64,000 nucleotides of DNA from JBFMDN01 sp040753915 (GCA_040753915.1 JBFMDN010000030.1:1-64000), one strand, 5' to 3'; numbered from the stretch's first letter, positions 26,586 to 34,807 are shown. A program made the numbers and translations. Notes: generated by a model not told the origin, from the letters alone.

Positions 26586-26653
26586 GGAAAGCCTGCACTA
26601 CAGGGCTGCGCTACATGTGTCCATTATTGCAAGCGCCCAGCCCAGCCGACGCG

Positions 26654-27475
26654 TTACTCTTCCCGGAATCCGACAACCGAGAGATGCCGACCCGAAGGAT
26701 TGCCATCTCTACGATGGGAGAAAAAGAGGTCCGGATTACACGCGGTGCACAAGTCGGCAGATACAATGTTCTTCATGAGAACTCCGTGTGAGATCAGCTC
26801 CGAAAGGTTTGCGGCTTGGAGGTCCAGTCTGCGGCTGCGCGACTGGCCGGGACCATGGTTCTGTTCGAGACGTGCCGGGACCGTTCGCACGAAACGTTCG
26901 GCAGTGGGCAGTGCCTGCATGAGGGGCTTCAGGACAGCGTCGTCCACTTCGTAGCAACATGGACCTATGGCTGGGCCCATCGCTGCTATTAGGTCTTTCG
27001 GATCCACGGAAAACCTGTCGGTCAGGATGTGGAGAACCTTTCTCGTAATGCGCAGCACCGTCCCTCTCCACCCGGCATGCACCGCTGCCGAAATCTTCGT
27101 CACGGGGTCCAACATGAGGATCGGTAGACAATCGGCAGTTCGGATACCGGGAAACAAACCCGGAACCGTTGCGATGAGGGCGTCGGCCCGAACAGGCTGC
27201 TCCGGAATCTTCTCCACTATAGCCACCGAATCACCGTGAATCTGAGTGCAGGTAAGAATTCGGGAGGCTTCAATGTGCAGGTGTCGCGCCAAGATGTCCA
27301 GATTTTGTTGCACGTTGGATCGGGAGTCCCCGTTTTCATACGAGAAATTAAGAGAGTTCCGGGGAAGTGGTGAGCACCCGCCACCGCGCAAGGAGAACGC
27401 CATGATCCCATTGTGCCGTTCGACTTCCGGCACGGTCAGCAAGGCATTGTGAATGTCAGTGAGAGAATAGGGCAT
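26654..27475 (-). CDS. pgeF: Peptidoglycan editing factor / laccase-domain protein (PgeF, YfiH)
   Basis: A 273-residue purine-nucleoside-phosphorylase-like (DUF152) protein. Family members have been reported as multicopper-like oxidases, as purine nucleoside-cleaving enzymes and as removers of misincorporated serine from peptidoglycan stems. The three metal ligands are present: His in TQIHGDSV (~80), Cys in RTADCLPILM (~118) and His in VHAGWRGTV (~135). AAMGPAIGPCCYEV and C-terminal CTACNPDLFFSHRRDG are also typical. The ATG at 27475 (MPYSL, behind GGAG) is preferred over the frame's earlier start at 27574. Its 3' side abuts the repeat cluster with MITE copy B. Confidence 0.88.
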   Translation of the reverse strand: MPYSLTDIHNALLTVPEVERHNGIMAFSLRGGGCSPLPRNSLNFSYENGDSRSNVQQNLDILARHLHIEASRILTCTQIHGDSVAIVEKIPEQPVRADALIATVPGLFPGIRTADCLPILMLDPVTKISAAVHAGWRGTVLRITRKVLHILTDRFSVDPKDLIAAMGPAIGPCCYEVDDAVLKPLMQALPTAERFVRTVPARLEQNHGPGQSRSRRLDLQAANLSELISHGVLMKNIVSADLCTACNPDLFFSHRRDGNPSGRHLSVVGFREE

Positions 27476-27634
27476 GCACGTGAGCTCCGGACGGACGAAA
27501 TCAATAACGCTGATTTTCTCCGATTTTGCTGATAGTGCAAGATTCGCGGCGTTTGAAACCCAGAGATACACCACCGGACTTTCGCCATAGGGCTCTTAGG
27601 ACGCCATTTCCCAAATGCGATCACGGGATCTGCC

Positions 27635-27690
27635 ACGACGATAGGGGCACCCCTTGTGGGTGCCCAGGGCGGGCACGAGGCCCGCCCCTA
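27635..27690. repeat. REP module R4, copy 1
   Basis: GGGGCACCCCTTGTGGGTGCCC followed by GGGCGGGCACGAGGCCCGCCCC, two adjacent palindromes. The reverse complement is related to 34233-34275 (CCTCGTGCCCGCGCTGGGCA and following). Confidence 0.6.
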
Positions 27691-27764
27691 CGGTGCCAAC
27701 GATGCGCTTACCACGTACATCGCGGTGCAGATACGGTACCGCATTTTGTGCCGTCGACCACTTA
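27678..27764. repeat. Dispersed repeat family R2, copy 2
   Basis: About 85 bp from AGGCCCGCCCCTACGGTGC to GTCGACCACTTA, closely matching 211-293 in the same orientation. Here the GGGCGGGC...GCCCGCCC palindrome at its left edge is intact, whereas at copy 1 the left side is replaced by the end of MITE copy A. Confidence 0.7.
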
Positions 27765-27860
27765 GTGCAGGGTTTCATAAGTAGGGTTACGTATCTGAGG
27801 GTTATTGAAAAGGAATGATGTGATCAGTGACTGCTTCATGCCCTGAAGGGGCATACCATT
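27765..27860. repeat. Dispersed repeat family R3, inverted copy
   Basis: On the minus strand this reads ATGCCCCTTCAGGGCATGAAG ... CACTGATCA ... TACGTAACCCTACTTATGAAA. It matches 34302-34404 on the plus strand over about 100 bp with scattered differences. Part of the module also occurs at 28109-28150. Confidence 0.65.
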
Positions 27861-27865
27861 AGGAG

Positions 27866-27885
27866 CCGTGGGTTTTAACCCACGG
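27866..27885. repeat. Perfect 20-bp palindromic REP
   Basis: CCGTGGGTTTTAACCCACGG, a 9-bp stem with a 2-nt loop. Similar hairpins (GGACCCTGAAGGGGTCC near 27908 and ACCACGGGTTGAAACCTGTGG near 28037) follow within 180 bp. The whole gap 27476-28140 is repeat-rich and shows no gene. Confidence 0.7.
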
Positions 27886-28108
27886 GAATTAGGTAACAAA
27901 AAAGCGAGGACCCTGAAGGGGTCCCCCATTGAAATGTGTGAAAGCCAAAGCTCATTCATGATCGATGCCTATACCACGCGAGGAGAAAGCTCTTGGTCGA
28001 CCCTTTCAGGCTCGGTTGGTGGTTGTGACGCGCTGAACCACGGGTTGAAACCTGTGGCTACTGCAGGTGCGCTCCTTCAGAGCGCAAATTCCCGACTGGG
28101 TCGTGGCA

Positions 28109-28150
28109 GAATACGTGACCGTAATTTTGAAATCCTCTACTTAGTGATCC
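28109..28150. repeat. Dispersed repeat family R3, partial copy overlapping a stop codon
   Basis: ATACGTGACCGTAATTTTG ... CTTAGTGATCC matches 34362-34404 (TACGTAACCGTATTTGTG ... CTTAGTGGATCC). The TTA at 28141-28143 is the complement of the stop codon of the NYN nuclease gene, so the repeat runs into the coding end. Confidence 0.6.
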
Positions 28151-28608
28151 GGTCGCCGGAAGTAATCCAGCCAATCTTCTACGTCTATGGAGCCTTCTGG
28201 TGGCATTGGCTCACTTTCAGCTCGGTGGACTTTGGCTTCGTTAATCATGTGCCTGAATTGACTGGAGGTCATAATTTTTGTGCCTTGCCGGTGCGAGAAG
28301 GCCGCAACCTCTCGATCAGACGTAACAACGGTCATGTCTCGTTTAAACGATGACCTGCGTACCATGTTTTTGATCCGTGTGTCAGCGTTGGATCCTGCCC
28401 TCGCGTACAAGATACGAACTTTCTTATACGTACTCCCCTCCGGAAACTTATCATCCGGTGCTCCGTCGAAAACAACGCTCACTTTGACGTTTCGATCCGC
28501 TGCAAGGACGGAGAGGTCCGAGATCAGTTTTCTCCGAGCTGCGGCCTTATCTCTGTGCCACCCCCGCTGAAGGGCCATCACATTGTTTCCGTCCACGAGG
28601 TAGAGCAT
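28141..28608 (-). CDS. YacP-like NYN-domain ribonuclease
   Basis: A 155-residue PIN-like (NYN) nuclease. Acidic metal-binding residues appear in YLVDGNNVMA (Asp~6), SVVFDGAPDD (Asp~48), RAGSNADTRIKNMV (Asp~76) and TVVTSDREVAAF (Asp~97), the order expected of YacP/NYN proteins. B. subtilis YacP (Rae1) cuts mRNA on the ribosome; whether this one does so is unknown. The frame ends inside an R3 repeat copy. Confidence 0.82.
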   Translation of the reverse strand: MLYLVDGNNVMALQRGWHRDKAAARRKLISDLSVLAADRNVKVSVVFDGAPDDKFPEGSTYKKVRILYARAGSNADTRIKNMVRRSSFKRDMTVVTSDREVAAFSHRQGTKIMTSSQFRHMINEAKVHRAESEPMPPEGSIDVEDWLDYFRRPDH

Positions 28609-28682
28609 ACCTATTCTTGCAACTATAGTGGAGGGTAGGCGTCTCGTGCGTTACACTGAGCGCCTGAGCCAAGGACCACGGC

Positions 28683-28979
28683 TCAATCACGCACAAATCC
28701 AATATATACGAGGATTATAGCCAGGACTCCCATGGCACCAAGGAACGTTATTAATTCCGTAAGATTGGACGTATTCTTCGGATACCAGTAATGAACAATC
28801 ACCGCTCCGCCGATCAATCCTCCCAAGGCTACGGCGAAATACTTCATGCCAGTGAAGACGAAGTAGATGAAAGCCACGATACAAATGCCGAGGAACACGG
28901 GATGGAAGACCAGCTCTCCCGGTCCTTTTACTCCCAGAGCCTGATTGATCGATTCGAAAAAACCCGCCAGAGTTTCCAT
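28683..28979 (-). CDS. Small integral membrane protein, unknown
   Basis: A 98-residue protein with three likely membrane segments: ~28-43 (VFLGICIVAFIYFVF), ~46-62 (FAVALGGLIGGAVIVH) and ~76-94 (ITFLGAMGVLAIILVYIGF). The N-terminus is short and amphipathic (METLAGFFESINQALG). No family recognised. It stands 74 bp from the NYN gene on the same strand. Confidence 0.55.
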   Translation of the reverse strand: METLAGFFESINQALGVKGPGELVFHPVFLGICIVAFIYFVFTGMKYFAVALGGLIGGAVIVHYWYPKNTSNLTELITFLGAMGVLAIILVYIGFVRD

Positions 28980-29196
28980 GATCTTGTCTCCGGACAGAAG
29001 ATTTCAGCCACGAATACTGATTTTTCCTAGCACGTCCTGAGGTGAAAAAGCAACCGATTTTCGGTTAGCACGCTTGACAAGATTTCAATAACATGCGAAA
29101 AATATACTCGTTTTTTCCACCGGTTCTCGAACGAGGTTGGAGTGTGAAGGAGGCATAAGTGCCTGAACCGCGTCGGTTCAGCGGACAGGAGTCATC
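28980..29196. promoter_or_regulatory. Divergent upstream region with two small hairpins
   Basis: Between the membrane protein and the EF-G gene lie AACCGATTTTCGGTT (near 29052-29066) and TGAACCGCGTCGGTTCA (29164-29180), the latter just before the GGACAGGAG ribosome-binding site. TTGACA at 29074-29079 has no well-spaced -10. A role in controlling the elongation factor gene is possible but unproven. Confidence 0.3.
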
Positions 29197-31230
29197 GTGA
29201 TCCAAGATCTTAAGAAGATTCGCAATATAGGAATTACAGCCCATATAGACGCCGGAAAGACAACGCTCACCGAGAGGATTCTCTACTTCAGTAAGCGGAT
29301 CCACCGCATCGGAGAAGTGGACGAGGGCTCGGCAACTATGGACTATATGCCGCAAGAACAGGAACGCGGCATAACGATCACCTCCGCTGCTACCACGTTT
29401 GAGTGGAAAGGGCATGAAATCCACCTGATCGATACTCCGGGTCACGTGGACTTTACCATTGAAGTGGAACGCTGCCTCCGGGTGCTCGATGGGGTGGTCG
29501 CGGTCCTCTGTGCCGTGGGTGGTGTCGAACCCCAAACAGAGACTGTCTGGCACCAGGCCGAACGCTATAAGGTTCCCAGGATAGCGTTCGTCAACAAATT
29601 GGACCGAATCGGCGCAGATTTCCACCGAGCCGTGAGGATGATGCGGGAGAAGCTGGGCGCACACCCCGTGCCCGTCCAAATCCCGATGAGAACTTCCGCG
29701 GACGAGCTGGGAGTTATAGACCTGATACGGATGCACGGTCTTGTCTGGGATCAAACAACCTCCGGTGAAAGCTTTATGTATGTGGACATCCCGCAAGAGT
29801 TCATGGAGGAGGCCAAAGAAGCCCGGCGCTTCATGCTCGAGGCTGCTGCGGAAATGGATGAGGAGCTTCTGGAGCGCTATCTGGAGAATGACGACCTCGA
29901 GGAAAAGGACATCATCAAAGGCCTTCGAGCAGGAACGATTGCCAACAGGATAGTGCCTGTCCTGTGCGGGTCCGCCCTCAAACAGGTTGGGGTCCAGCCT
30001 GTGATCGATGCAGTCATTGATTATCTGCCTTCTCCTCTGGATGTTCCGCCCGTGGAAGGTATCAACCCGGTCACCGGAAAAAAAGAGCAGCGGCGTCCGA
30101 AGGCGAACGATCCTCTCTGTGCGCTCGCGTTCAAGGTGATGATGGACCAAGGCCGCAAGGCTACCTTTGTGCGAGTGTATTCCGGGGTACTCCGCGAGGA
30201 GTCGGAAGTATATAATGCGACACGGGGGGTTAAAGAGCGGGTGGCAAGACTCTTCCTCAGCCATGCCAACAAGCGGGAGAAGATCAAGTCCGCTTCTGCA
30301 GGAAACATTGCTCTGGCAGTGGGCCTCAAAGAGGGCAAGACCGGAGACACATTCACCGACCCGTCAGCTCCTCTGGTTCTCGAGCCTTTGGACGTCTATA
30401 CCCCCGTCATCTCCATAGCAATCGAGCCGAAAACCCGAGCAGATCAAGAAAAGCTGATGACTCACCTCGAGAAATTGGCGGATGAAGATCCCACGTTCAC
30501 TTTTAACGAAAGTAAGGATACGGGACAATTGCTCATATCCGGAATGGGTGAGCTGCATTTGGAGATCATCCTGGACCGCCTCAGTCGGGAGTACAATGTC
30601 AACGTGCAGACTGGCAAACCGCAGGTCGTGTACAAGGAGACCGTCCAGGAACGGGCGGTAGCCAGAACCGTCTTCGATCGGGACATTCACGACACGCACC
30701 ATCATGGAGATGTGACTGTACGGGTGGAGCCTGCGAGCCGCGGGGCTGGGGTGACCATCCGCACCGTGCCCGGAATCGAAGAGGTAATCGGAGCAGAGCG
30801 TCTCCAGTACGTGCAGCAGGGCGCCCGGGAAGCCATGCTTGCAGGTGCATTAGCCGGCAACGAGGTTGTGGACGTTATCGTCACGGTGGAGAGTGTAGGA
30901 GAAGACATTGCCGCGATGACCGGGCTGGGGCTTAAGGTCGCAGCGGCGCAGGCCGGCAAGGAGGCCTGCGAAAAAGCTTCCCCGATTCTGCTGGAGCCTT
31001 ACATGACCGTGGAGGTCGTTGTGCCCGAAGAATTTGTGGGAGAGATCATCGCTGACCTCAACAGCCGCCACGGTCGACTCGAGGATGTCTCCCCACGAGG
31101 AAAGACTTCAGTTATCCGCGCGGAAGTGCCTCTTCGAACCATGTTCGGCTATTCCACCTCCCTGCGCTCGTTGACCCAGGGACGGGGCATTTTCGCGATG
31201 CAGTATTCCCGGTACGACGTGAAAACCTAA
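29197..31230 (+). CDS. fusA: Elongation factor G (stand-alone paralogue)
   Basis: A 677-residue translocation GTPase. G1 AHIDAGKTTLTERIL, switch II DTPGHVDFT, NKLDRIG and GSALKQVGVQP are intact. Domain II (~290-385), domain III (MGELHLEIILDRL), domain IV (~460-590, with HHHGDVTVRVEPASRG) and domain V ending SLTQGRGIFAMQYSRYDVKT follow. Starts with GTG at 29197 behind GGACAGGAG. None of its normal str-operon neighbours (rpsL, rpsG, tuf) is present, and it is shorter than typical EF-G (~690-700). This fits an EF-G2 or specialised paralogue, or a relocated main copy; the window cannot tell. Its last 123 bp overlap a convergent gene. Confidence 0.93.
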   Translation: MIQDLKKIRNIGITAHIDAGKTTLTERILYFSKRIHRIGEVDEGSATMDYMPQEQERGITITSAATTFEWKGHEIHLIDTPGHVDFTIEVERCLRVLDGVVAVLCAVGGVEPQTETVWHQAERYKVPRIAFVNKLDRIGADFHRAVRMMREKLGAHPVPVQIPMRTSADELGVIDLIRMHGLVWDQTTSGESFMYVDIPQEFMEEAKEARRFMLEAAAEMDEELLERYLENDDLEEKDIIKGLRAGTIANRIVPVLCGSALKQVGVQPVIDAVIDYLPSPLDVPPVEGINPVTGKKEQRRPKANDPLCALAFKVMMDQGRKATFVRVYSGVLREESEVYNATRGVKERVARLFLSHANKREKIKSASAGNIALAVGLKEGKTGDTFTDPSAPLVLEPLDVYTPVISIAIEPKTRADQEKLMTHLEKLADEDPTFTFNESKDTGQLLISGMGELHLEIILDRLSREYNVNVQTGKPQVVYKETVQERAVARTVFDRDIHDTHHHGDVTVRVEPASRGAGVTIRTVPGIEEVIGAERLQYVQQGAREAMLAGALAGNEVVDVIVTVESVGEDIAAMTGLGLKVAAAQAGKEACEKASPILLEPYMTVEVVVPEEFVGEIIADLNSRHGRLEDVSPRGKTSVIRAEVPLRTMFGYSTSLRSLTQGRGIFAMQYSRYDVKT

Positions 31231-31746
31231 GCGGGTCTTTTCGGCAACCAGGTCTACGGATTGTCTGAGAGTCCGCAGGGGGGAGAGCAGGAGTTGCCAC
31301 ATTACCGGGACGAAGGTTTGATCCTGCTCTGTGCTTCTGAACGCAGCCAACCTGAATCCGCGGGCAGCCCGCGCTGACAGCCAGTAGAAGGAAGGTCTTA
31401 CTCCGTTAGCGTTGCTGTCCAGTGCGAGGTGATAGACCATTCCCACTGCTATGGGCCACAGGTAGGGCGTGTGCCACCCAATGACACAAAGAATTCCGAG
31501 CAGTATTGCTGCTTCCCACGAGTGGAAGAGAAGAACGGTTCTCACGAGGCGGTTGCCGTTGCACGCGTCGAAGAAATCTCTCACCCCGCCCCATGATCCC
31601 CGATAATAGACGTAGTCGGGCACGTGGTCCACGTCGATAAGCACACTGGCCAGTCCTGCCACGCTGGTATCGTGCAACGATCCGGTAGCAGCATATATCA
31701 CTGCTGATAGAGGGATCGCTGCAATGATGTGTCTCGTCAATCGCAT
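31108..31746 (-). CDS. Membrane protein resembling YdjM/DUF457-type membrane-bound hydrolases
   Basis: A 212-residue protein with several hydrophobic stretches (IIAAIPLSAVIYAATG, LLFHSWEAAILLGILCVIGW, LWPIAVGMVYHLALDS). Conserved-looking acidic/His groups SVLIDVDHVPDYVYY, FHSWE and VYHLALDSNAN resemble the metal-site pattern of DUF457 proteins. The family is poorly understood. The ATG at 31746 follows GTGAGG. The C-terminal ~70 residues are polar, and the last 41 codons lie antisense to the end of the EF-G gene, so the true end may have shifted by frame wandering. Family call moderate. Confidence 0.6.
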   Translation of the reverse strand: MRLTRHIIAAIPLSAVIYAATGSLHDTSVAGLASVLIDVDHVPDYVYYRGSWGGVRDFFDACNGNRLVRTVLLFHSWEAAILLGILCVIGWHTPYLWPIAVGMVYHLALDSNANGVRPSFYWLSARAARGFRLAAFRSTEQDQTFVPVMWQLLLSPLRTLRQSVDLVAEKTRLGFHVVPGILHRENAPSLGQRAQGGGIAEHGSKRHFRADN

Positions 31747-31945
31747 CAGAAAACCTCACTCTCACATCCTGGATACGTTTTCATGGCCTGACTCCCATGT
31801 CAAGACCATTCCCGGTATGATCTTGGAAAACCCTCACGCCGGCCAAGATTGTATGGACCAAGCATTTTCGGTCATTTGTGAGTTTCGCCCCGCGGTATTG
31901 TGTGCTAAAGTTATTGAGTGATTGCATAAGAGGAGGCCCTTGTTA

Positions 31946-32389
31946 ATGATCCCAAGAAAGATCCTTGTCTGCACCGACTTTTCCGAGAATTCGGTTCCGG
32001 CTCGCATACTCGCCATCGAATTTGCCAAGGCCTTTCAAGCGGAGCTCTTGATCCTGCATGTGGTGAGCTCTCGGCTGACGGGTTACCCGAGTTTCGCCTC
32101 CCAGTATCCAAAGGAGCTGGCCATGATCCAGGAGCATATTCAGGCTGGCGTGGAAGAAGAGCTCGTGTTGCTGGGAAATGACTGCAGGAGAGAAGTGGAG
32201 AATGTAAGAGTCTTCTCTCGATCCGGCGCTCCTGCAGATGAAATTGTGGATTTTGCCAGAGAGGAGTCAGCGGGCTTGATAGTGATGGGCACTCACGGCT
32301 GGAGCGGCGCGAAGCGTTTCCTTCTCGGCAGCACAGCGGAAAAGGTGGTTCGGAACGCGACGTGTCCGGTACTCACCGTAAGATCGTAG
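31946..32389 (+). CDS. Universal stress protein, UspA family
   Basis: A 147-residue single USP domain. It begins MIPRKILVCTDFSENS and ends with the ATP-binding signature GTHGWSGAKRFLLGSTAEKVV (Gly-2X-Gly-9X-Gly-Ser/Thr), so it belongs to the nucleotide-binding type. The ATG at 31946 lies 8 nt after AAGAGGAGG. It precedes a metal exporter gene by 134 bp on the same strand. Regulation is not visible. Confidence 0.9.
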   Translation: MIPRKILVCTDFSENSVPARILAIEFAKAFQAELLILHVVSSRLTGYPSFASQYPKELAMIQEHIQAGVEEELVLLGNDCRREVENVRVFSRSGAPADEIVDFAREESAGLIVMGTHGWSGAKRFLLGSTAEKVVRNATCPVLTVRS

Positions 32390-32523
32390 GGAAATCTGGT
32401 GGGGGCACTTGGCAGCCGGGACGGGAGAACTCTTAAGCAAAGGACTCTGAGCAAATGCTGTTCTCCGAGAAACGGGGAGCCCCAAGATGTTCTTCGTGGA
32501 AGGCTCCCGGTGAGAGCTGATCG

Positions 32524-33549
32524 GTGATAGACAGAAACCCCGATTCTTCTGAAATGCCGGGCCTCAAAGAGACCCAACGGCAACGCACATTTCGATCCGG
32601 AAAACGCGCCATGCTGGTTGCGCTCGTTGTGGGGGTCATCATAACCGGATCCAAATTTGCGGCTTACTGGATCACCGAATCTGCGGCGATTCTTTCTGAT
32701 GCGCTTGAATCCATAATTAATGTCGTGGCCAGCAGCTTCGCCCTGGCAAGTCTGACCGTGTCGGCAAGGCCTCCTGACGAGAGCCATCCGTATGGTCATG
32801 GAAAAATCGAGTACTTTTCCGCAGGCTTCGAGGGAGCACTGATAATCCTTGCCGCAGGAGGGATCTTCTTCCACGGCGTGCGCCAGATCGTGGCACCGCA
32901 TCCGCTGCCGAGTCTCACATGGGGGTTGTTGATCCTCACCGTGGTAAGTTTTGCGAATCTTGCCCTTGGCGTAACACTTCTCAGAATGGGCAAACGAGGC
33001 AAATCCATTGTGCTCGAGGCCGATGGGAGACACCTCCTGACAGATGTGTATACTTCCGCCGGGGTGGTGGCCGGTCTTGTCCTTGTACATTTCTCCGGGT
33101 GGAATCGGTTGGACGGCATCGTCGCGTGTACAGTAGGAGCGCACATTGTGTTGTCTGGCCTGCCGCTGGTCCGAGGCGCCTTCGGAGGACTTATGGATGA
33201 ATCTGACCCGGTTTTGCTGGAAGAAATCTGTTCCGTACTCAGAAAGCACAGGCAGGACCTCTGGATCGACATCCACCGGCTCCGGGCAAAACGCGCCGGC
33301 AGCCACATCCAGTTGGATTTTCACCTTATCTTGCCCAGAGACCTCCCCCTGGAGGAGGCTCACAAAGAAGTAAAAAATCTCGAGCGAGCATTCGGGGAAC
33401 ACTTTTCTGAGCAGGTCGATGTGCTGATCCATCTGGATCCGTGTGCGGATCCGGACTGCTCCGAGTGTGCGAATGGGACGTGCAACATCAGGCAGCAAGA
33501 ATCTGTTGGTACGAGGCCCTGGAGGAAAGAGAGGCTGATCTCGGAGTAA
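32524..33549 (+). CDS. Cation diffusion facilitator (metal/H+ antiporter) with Cys-rich tail
   Basis: A 341-residue inner-membrane exporter of divalent metals such as Zn, Fe or Mn. Six membrane segments span ~30-215. The metal site is formed by AILSDALES in TM2 and GRHLLTDVYTS (HxxxD) in TM5, with HPYGHGKIEYFSA in the intervening loop. The cytoplasmic metal-binding domain (~220-305) follows. After it comes CADPDCSECANGTC (~308-321), a Cys-rich tail not part of standard CDF proteins. The start is GTG at 32524, with ATG at 32554 as alternative. Confidence 0.9.
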   Translation: MIDRNPDSSEMPGLKETQRQRTFRSGKRAMLVALVVGVIITGSKFAAYWITESAAILSDALESIINVVASSFALASLTVSARPPDESHPYGHGKIEYFSAGFEGALIILAAGGIFFHGVRQIVAPHPLPSLTWGLLILTVVSFANLALGVTLLRMGKRGKSIVLEADGRHLLTDVYTSAGVVAGLVLVHFSGWNRLDGIVACTVGAHIVLSGLPLVRGAFGGLMDESDPVLLEEICSVLRKHRQDLWIDIHRLRAKRAGSHIQLDFHLILPRDLPLEEAHKEVKNLERAFGEHFSEQVDVLIHLDPCADPDCSECANGTCNIRQQESVGTRPWRKERLISE

Positions 33550-33850
33550 GTCACCACCCGTGGCTCCTGCATCAACACATCCCGTTGCCCGTCCAAGCCG
33601 AACCAGCGCAGAGAAGCTACCGATCCTATTGAGGAGAAGGACCCGCCGATTATCCTGAGGGCCGGCAGCTCACTTGGTTGTTGCGTCATTTTGTAAACAT
33701 CTGTGACCTCGCAGTCACCATGGACCGTGAAAGTCCCCGGGATTTCGCGGGACCCGTTGATAGCCGCTGCGACTCGCCCTACTCCTATCTTCGTATAAGG
33801 GTTGCCAGTAATAATTTCCTTTTCTCCTCCTCAACACCGACGGGCGGGAC

Positions 33851-34049
33851 GAAACTGTCTCAAGACTCGGGACACACCAAACATCGTAGCACGATTGGGC
33901 GTCGATGCGTGGGAAGGCACCCTCACCCCAGCCTTCTTCCTCTTGGAGAGGGAGCCGGAATAATCCCTTCTCCCCCGAAGCGGGGGAGAGGGTCAGGGTG
34001 AGGGGGTGTGCCACGATTATCACGGACTGCCGGTTTTTGAGACAGTTTC
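33851..34049. mobile_element. MITE-like element, copy C (199 bp)
   Basis: Begins GAAACTGTCTCAAGA and ends TTTTTGAGACAGTTTC; orientation opposite to copies A and B. It carries the same internal blocks: GGGACACACCAAACATCGTAG near the left end, CACCCTCACCCC, GAGAGGGTCAGGGTGAGG and GTGCCACGATTATCACGG. It is flanked by GGAC (33847-33850) and AGAC (34050-34053), an imperfect 4-bp duplication. Removal restores GACGGGCGGGACGCCCGTC, a hairpin of the AACGGGCGAGACGCCCGTT type found at 45591 and 52162. Confidence 0.85.
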
Positions 34050-34059
34050 AGACGCCCGT

Positions 34060-34300
34060 CCCACCGGTCTGCGTACCTCCCATAAGAGTTCTTGGCATAT
34101 GGGAAGCGGAAAGAACTTTTGGCGTCGGGTATAGCATGGGTGTCTTGCCAGGAAAACAAGGGACTTTCAGGCAAATACGTCACGGTATCTGCGCCGCGGG
34201 GTACTTGGCCAGGACATCCGTTCGGACTGTGGGGGGCGGACCTCGTGCCCGCGCTGGGCACCCACAGGGGGTACCTCTCCATCGCAATCGATTCTTAACA
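34060..34300. repeat. Repeat-rich non-coding gap with R4 copy 2
   Basis: No gene is supported between MITE copy C and the R3 module. GGGCGGACCTCGTGCCCGCG ... GGGCACCCACAGGGGGTACC (34233-34275) is related in reverse to 27635-27690. The part 33550-33850 before the MITE shows nothing recognisable. Confidence 0.5.
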
Positions 34301-34301
34301 T

Positions 34302-34404
34302 GCCTTTGCGGGGCATGAAGCAATCAGTGATCATCGTCGTTCCTCTTGCCGATGACCCTGAAGTACGTAACCGTATTTGTGAAAACCTATTTCTTAGTGG
34401 ATCC
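34302..34404. repeat. Dispersed repeat family R3, full copy
   Basis: Reads CATGCCTTTGCGGGGCATGAAG ... CAGTGATCATCG ... TACGTAACCGTATTTGTGAAA ... CTTAGTGGATCC. Related to the reverse complement of 27765-27860 and to 28109-28150. The first part forms a small hairpin (ATGCC...GGCAT). Confidence 0.6.
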
Positions 34405-34444
34405 CTGTACCCCACTTTCTCTCGAGCTCGCTCCTCAAGAGCCT

Positions 34445-34807
34445 CTACCAGAGGCATAGGAGCACTGTACCGTCACCTTTGGGTTTTCCACGTGCTTTTT
34501 CCATGTGACGTAGCGCGGCAAATTCGCGCTTGAGCGTTTCCGGATCTATCTGGAGACGGTCACAGATGACTGGCGCCTCGGCCTCTCCAACTTCTCTCAG
34601 GAAATCCAGGATTCGGCTTTGGATCTCATTGAGCTGCAATCCTTGGGTGCCGGCGGCTTCCAGGCGTTTGGCGCTGTGAACAGCCCAGGGATCGCAGGTC
34701 CTTACGGGAGACAAGGCGTTCATATAACAATCATCGCAAAGGATTTCACCGTGATGATCGTGGGCTTCCGTTTCCGTGACTGTGGCATCGCATCGTGCGC
34801 ATTTCAT
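34445..34807 (-). CDS. Zinc-ribbon plus winged-helix-like protein, unknown
   Basis: A 120-residue protein I do not recognise by name. Residues 1-30 hold MKCARCDATVTETEAHDHHGEILCDDCYM, two CxxC pairs with extra His residues, i.e. a LIM/zinc-ribbon-like site. Residues ~58-118 look like a winged helix (QLNEIQSRILDFLREVGEAEAPVICDRLQIDPETLKREFAALRHMEKARG). Together they suggest a small DNA- or RNA-binding regulator (inference). It lies 92 bp after thiC on the same strand. Confidence 0.65.
   Translation of the reverse strand: MKCARCDATVTETEAHDHHGEILCDDCYMNALSPVRTCDPWAVHSAKRLEAAGTQGLQLNEIQSRILDFLREVGEAEAPVICDRLQIDPETLKREFAALRHMEKARGKPKGDGTVLLCLW

Noticed and set aside
26377..26791. Short frames across MITE copy B
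   Set aside because: They start and stop inside repeat sequence, recur in other MITE copies only by shared DNA, and show no protein-like pattern.
29065..30264. 399-residue minus-strand frame opposite the EF-G gene
   Set aside because: Entirely antisense to conserved EF-G coding sequence, with no domain or ribosome-binding site.
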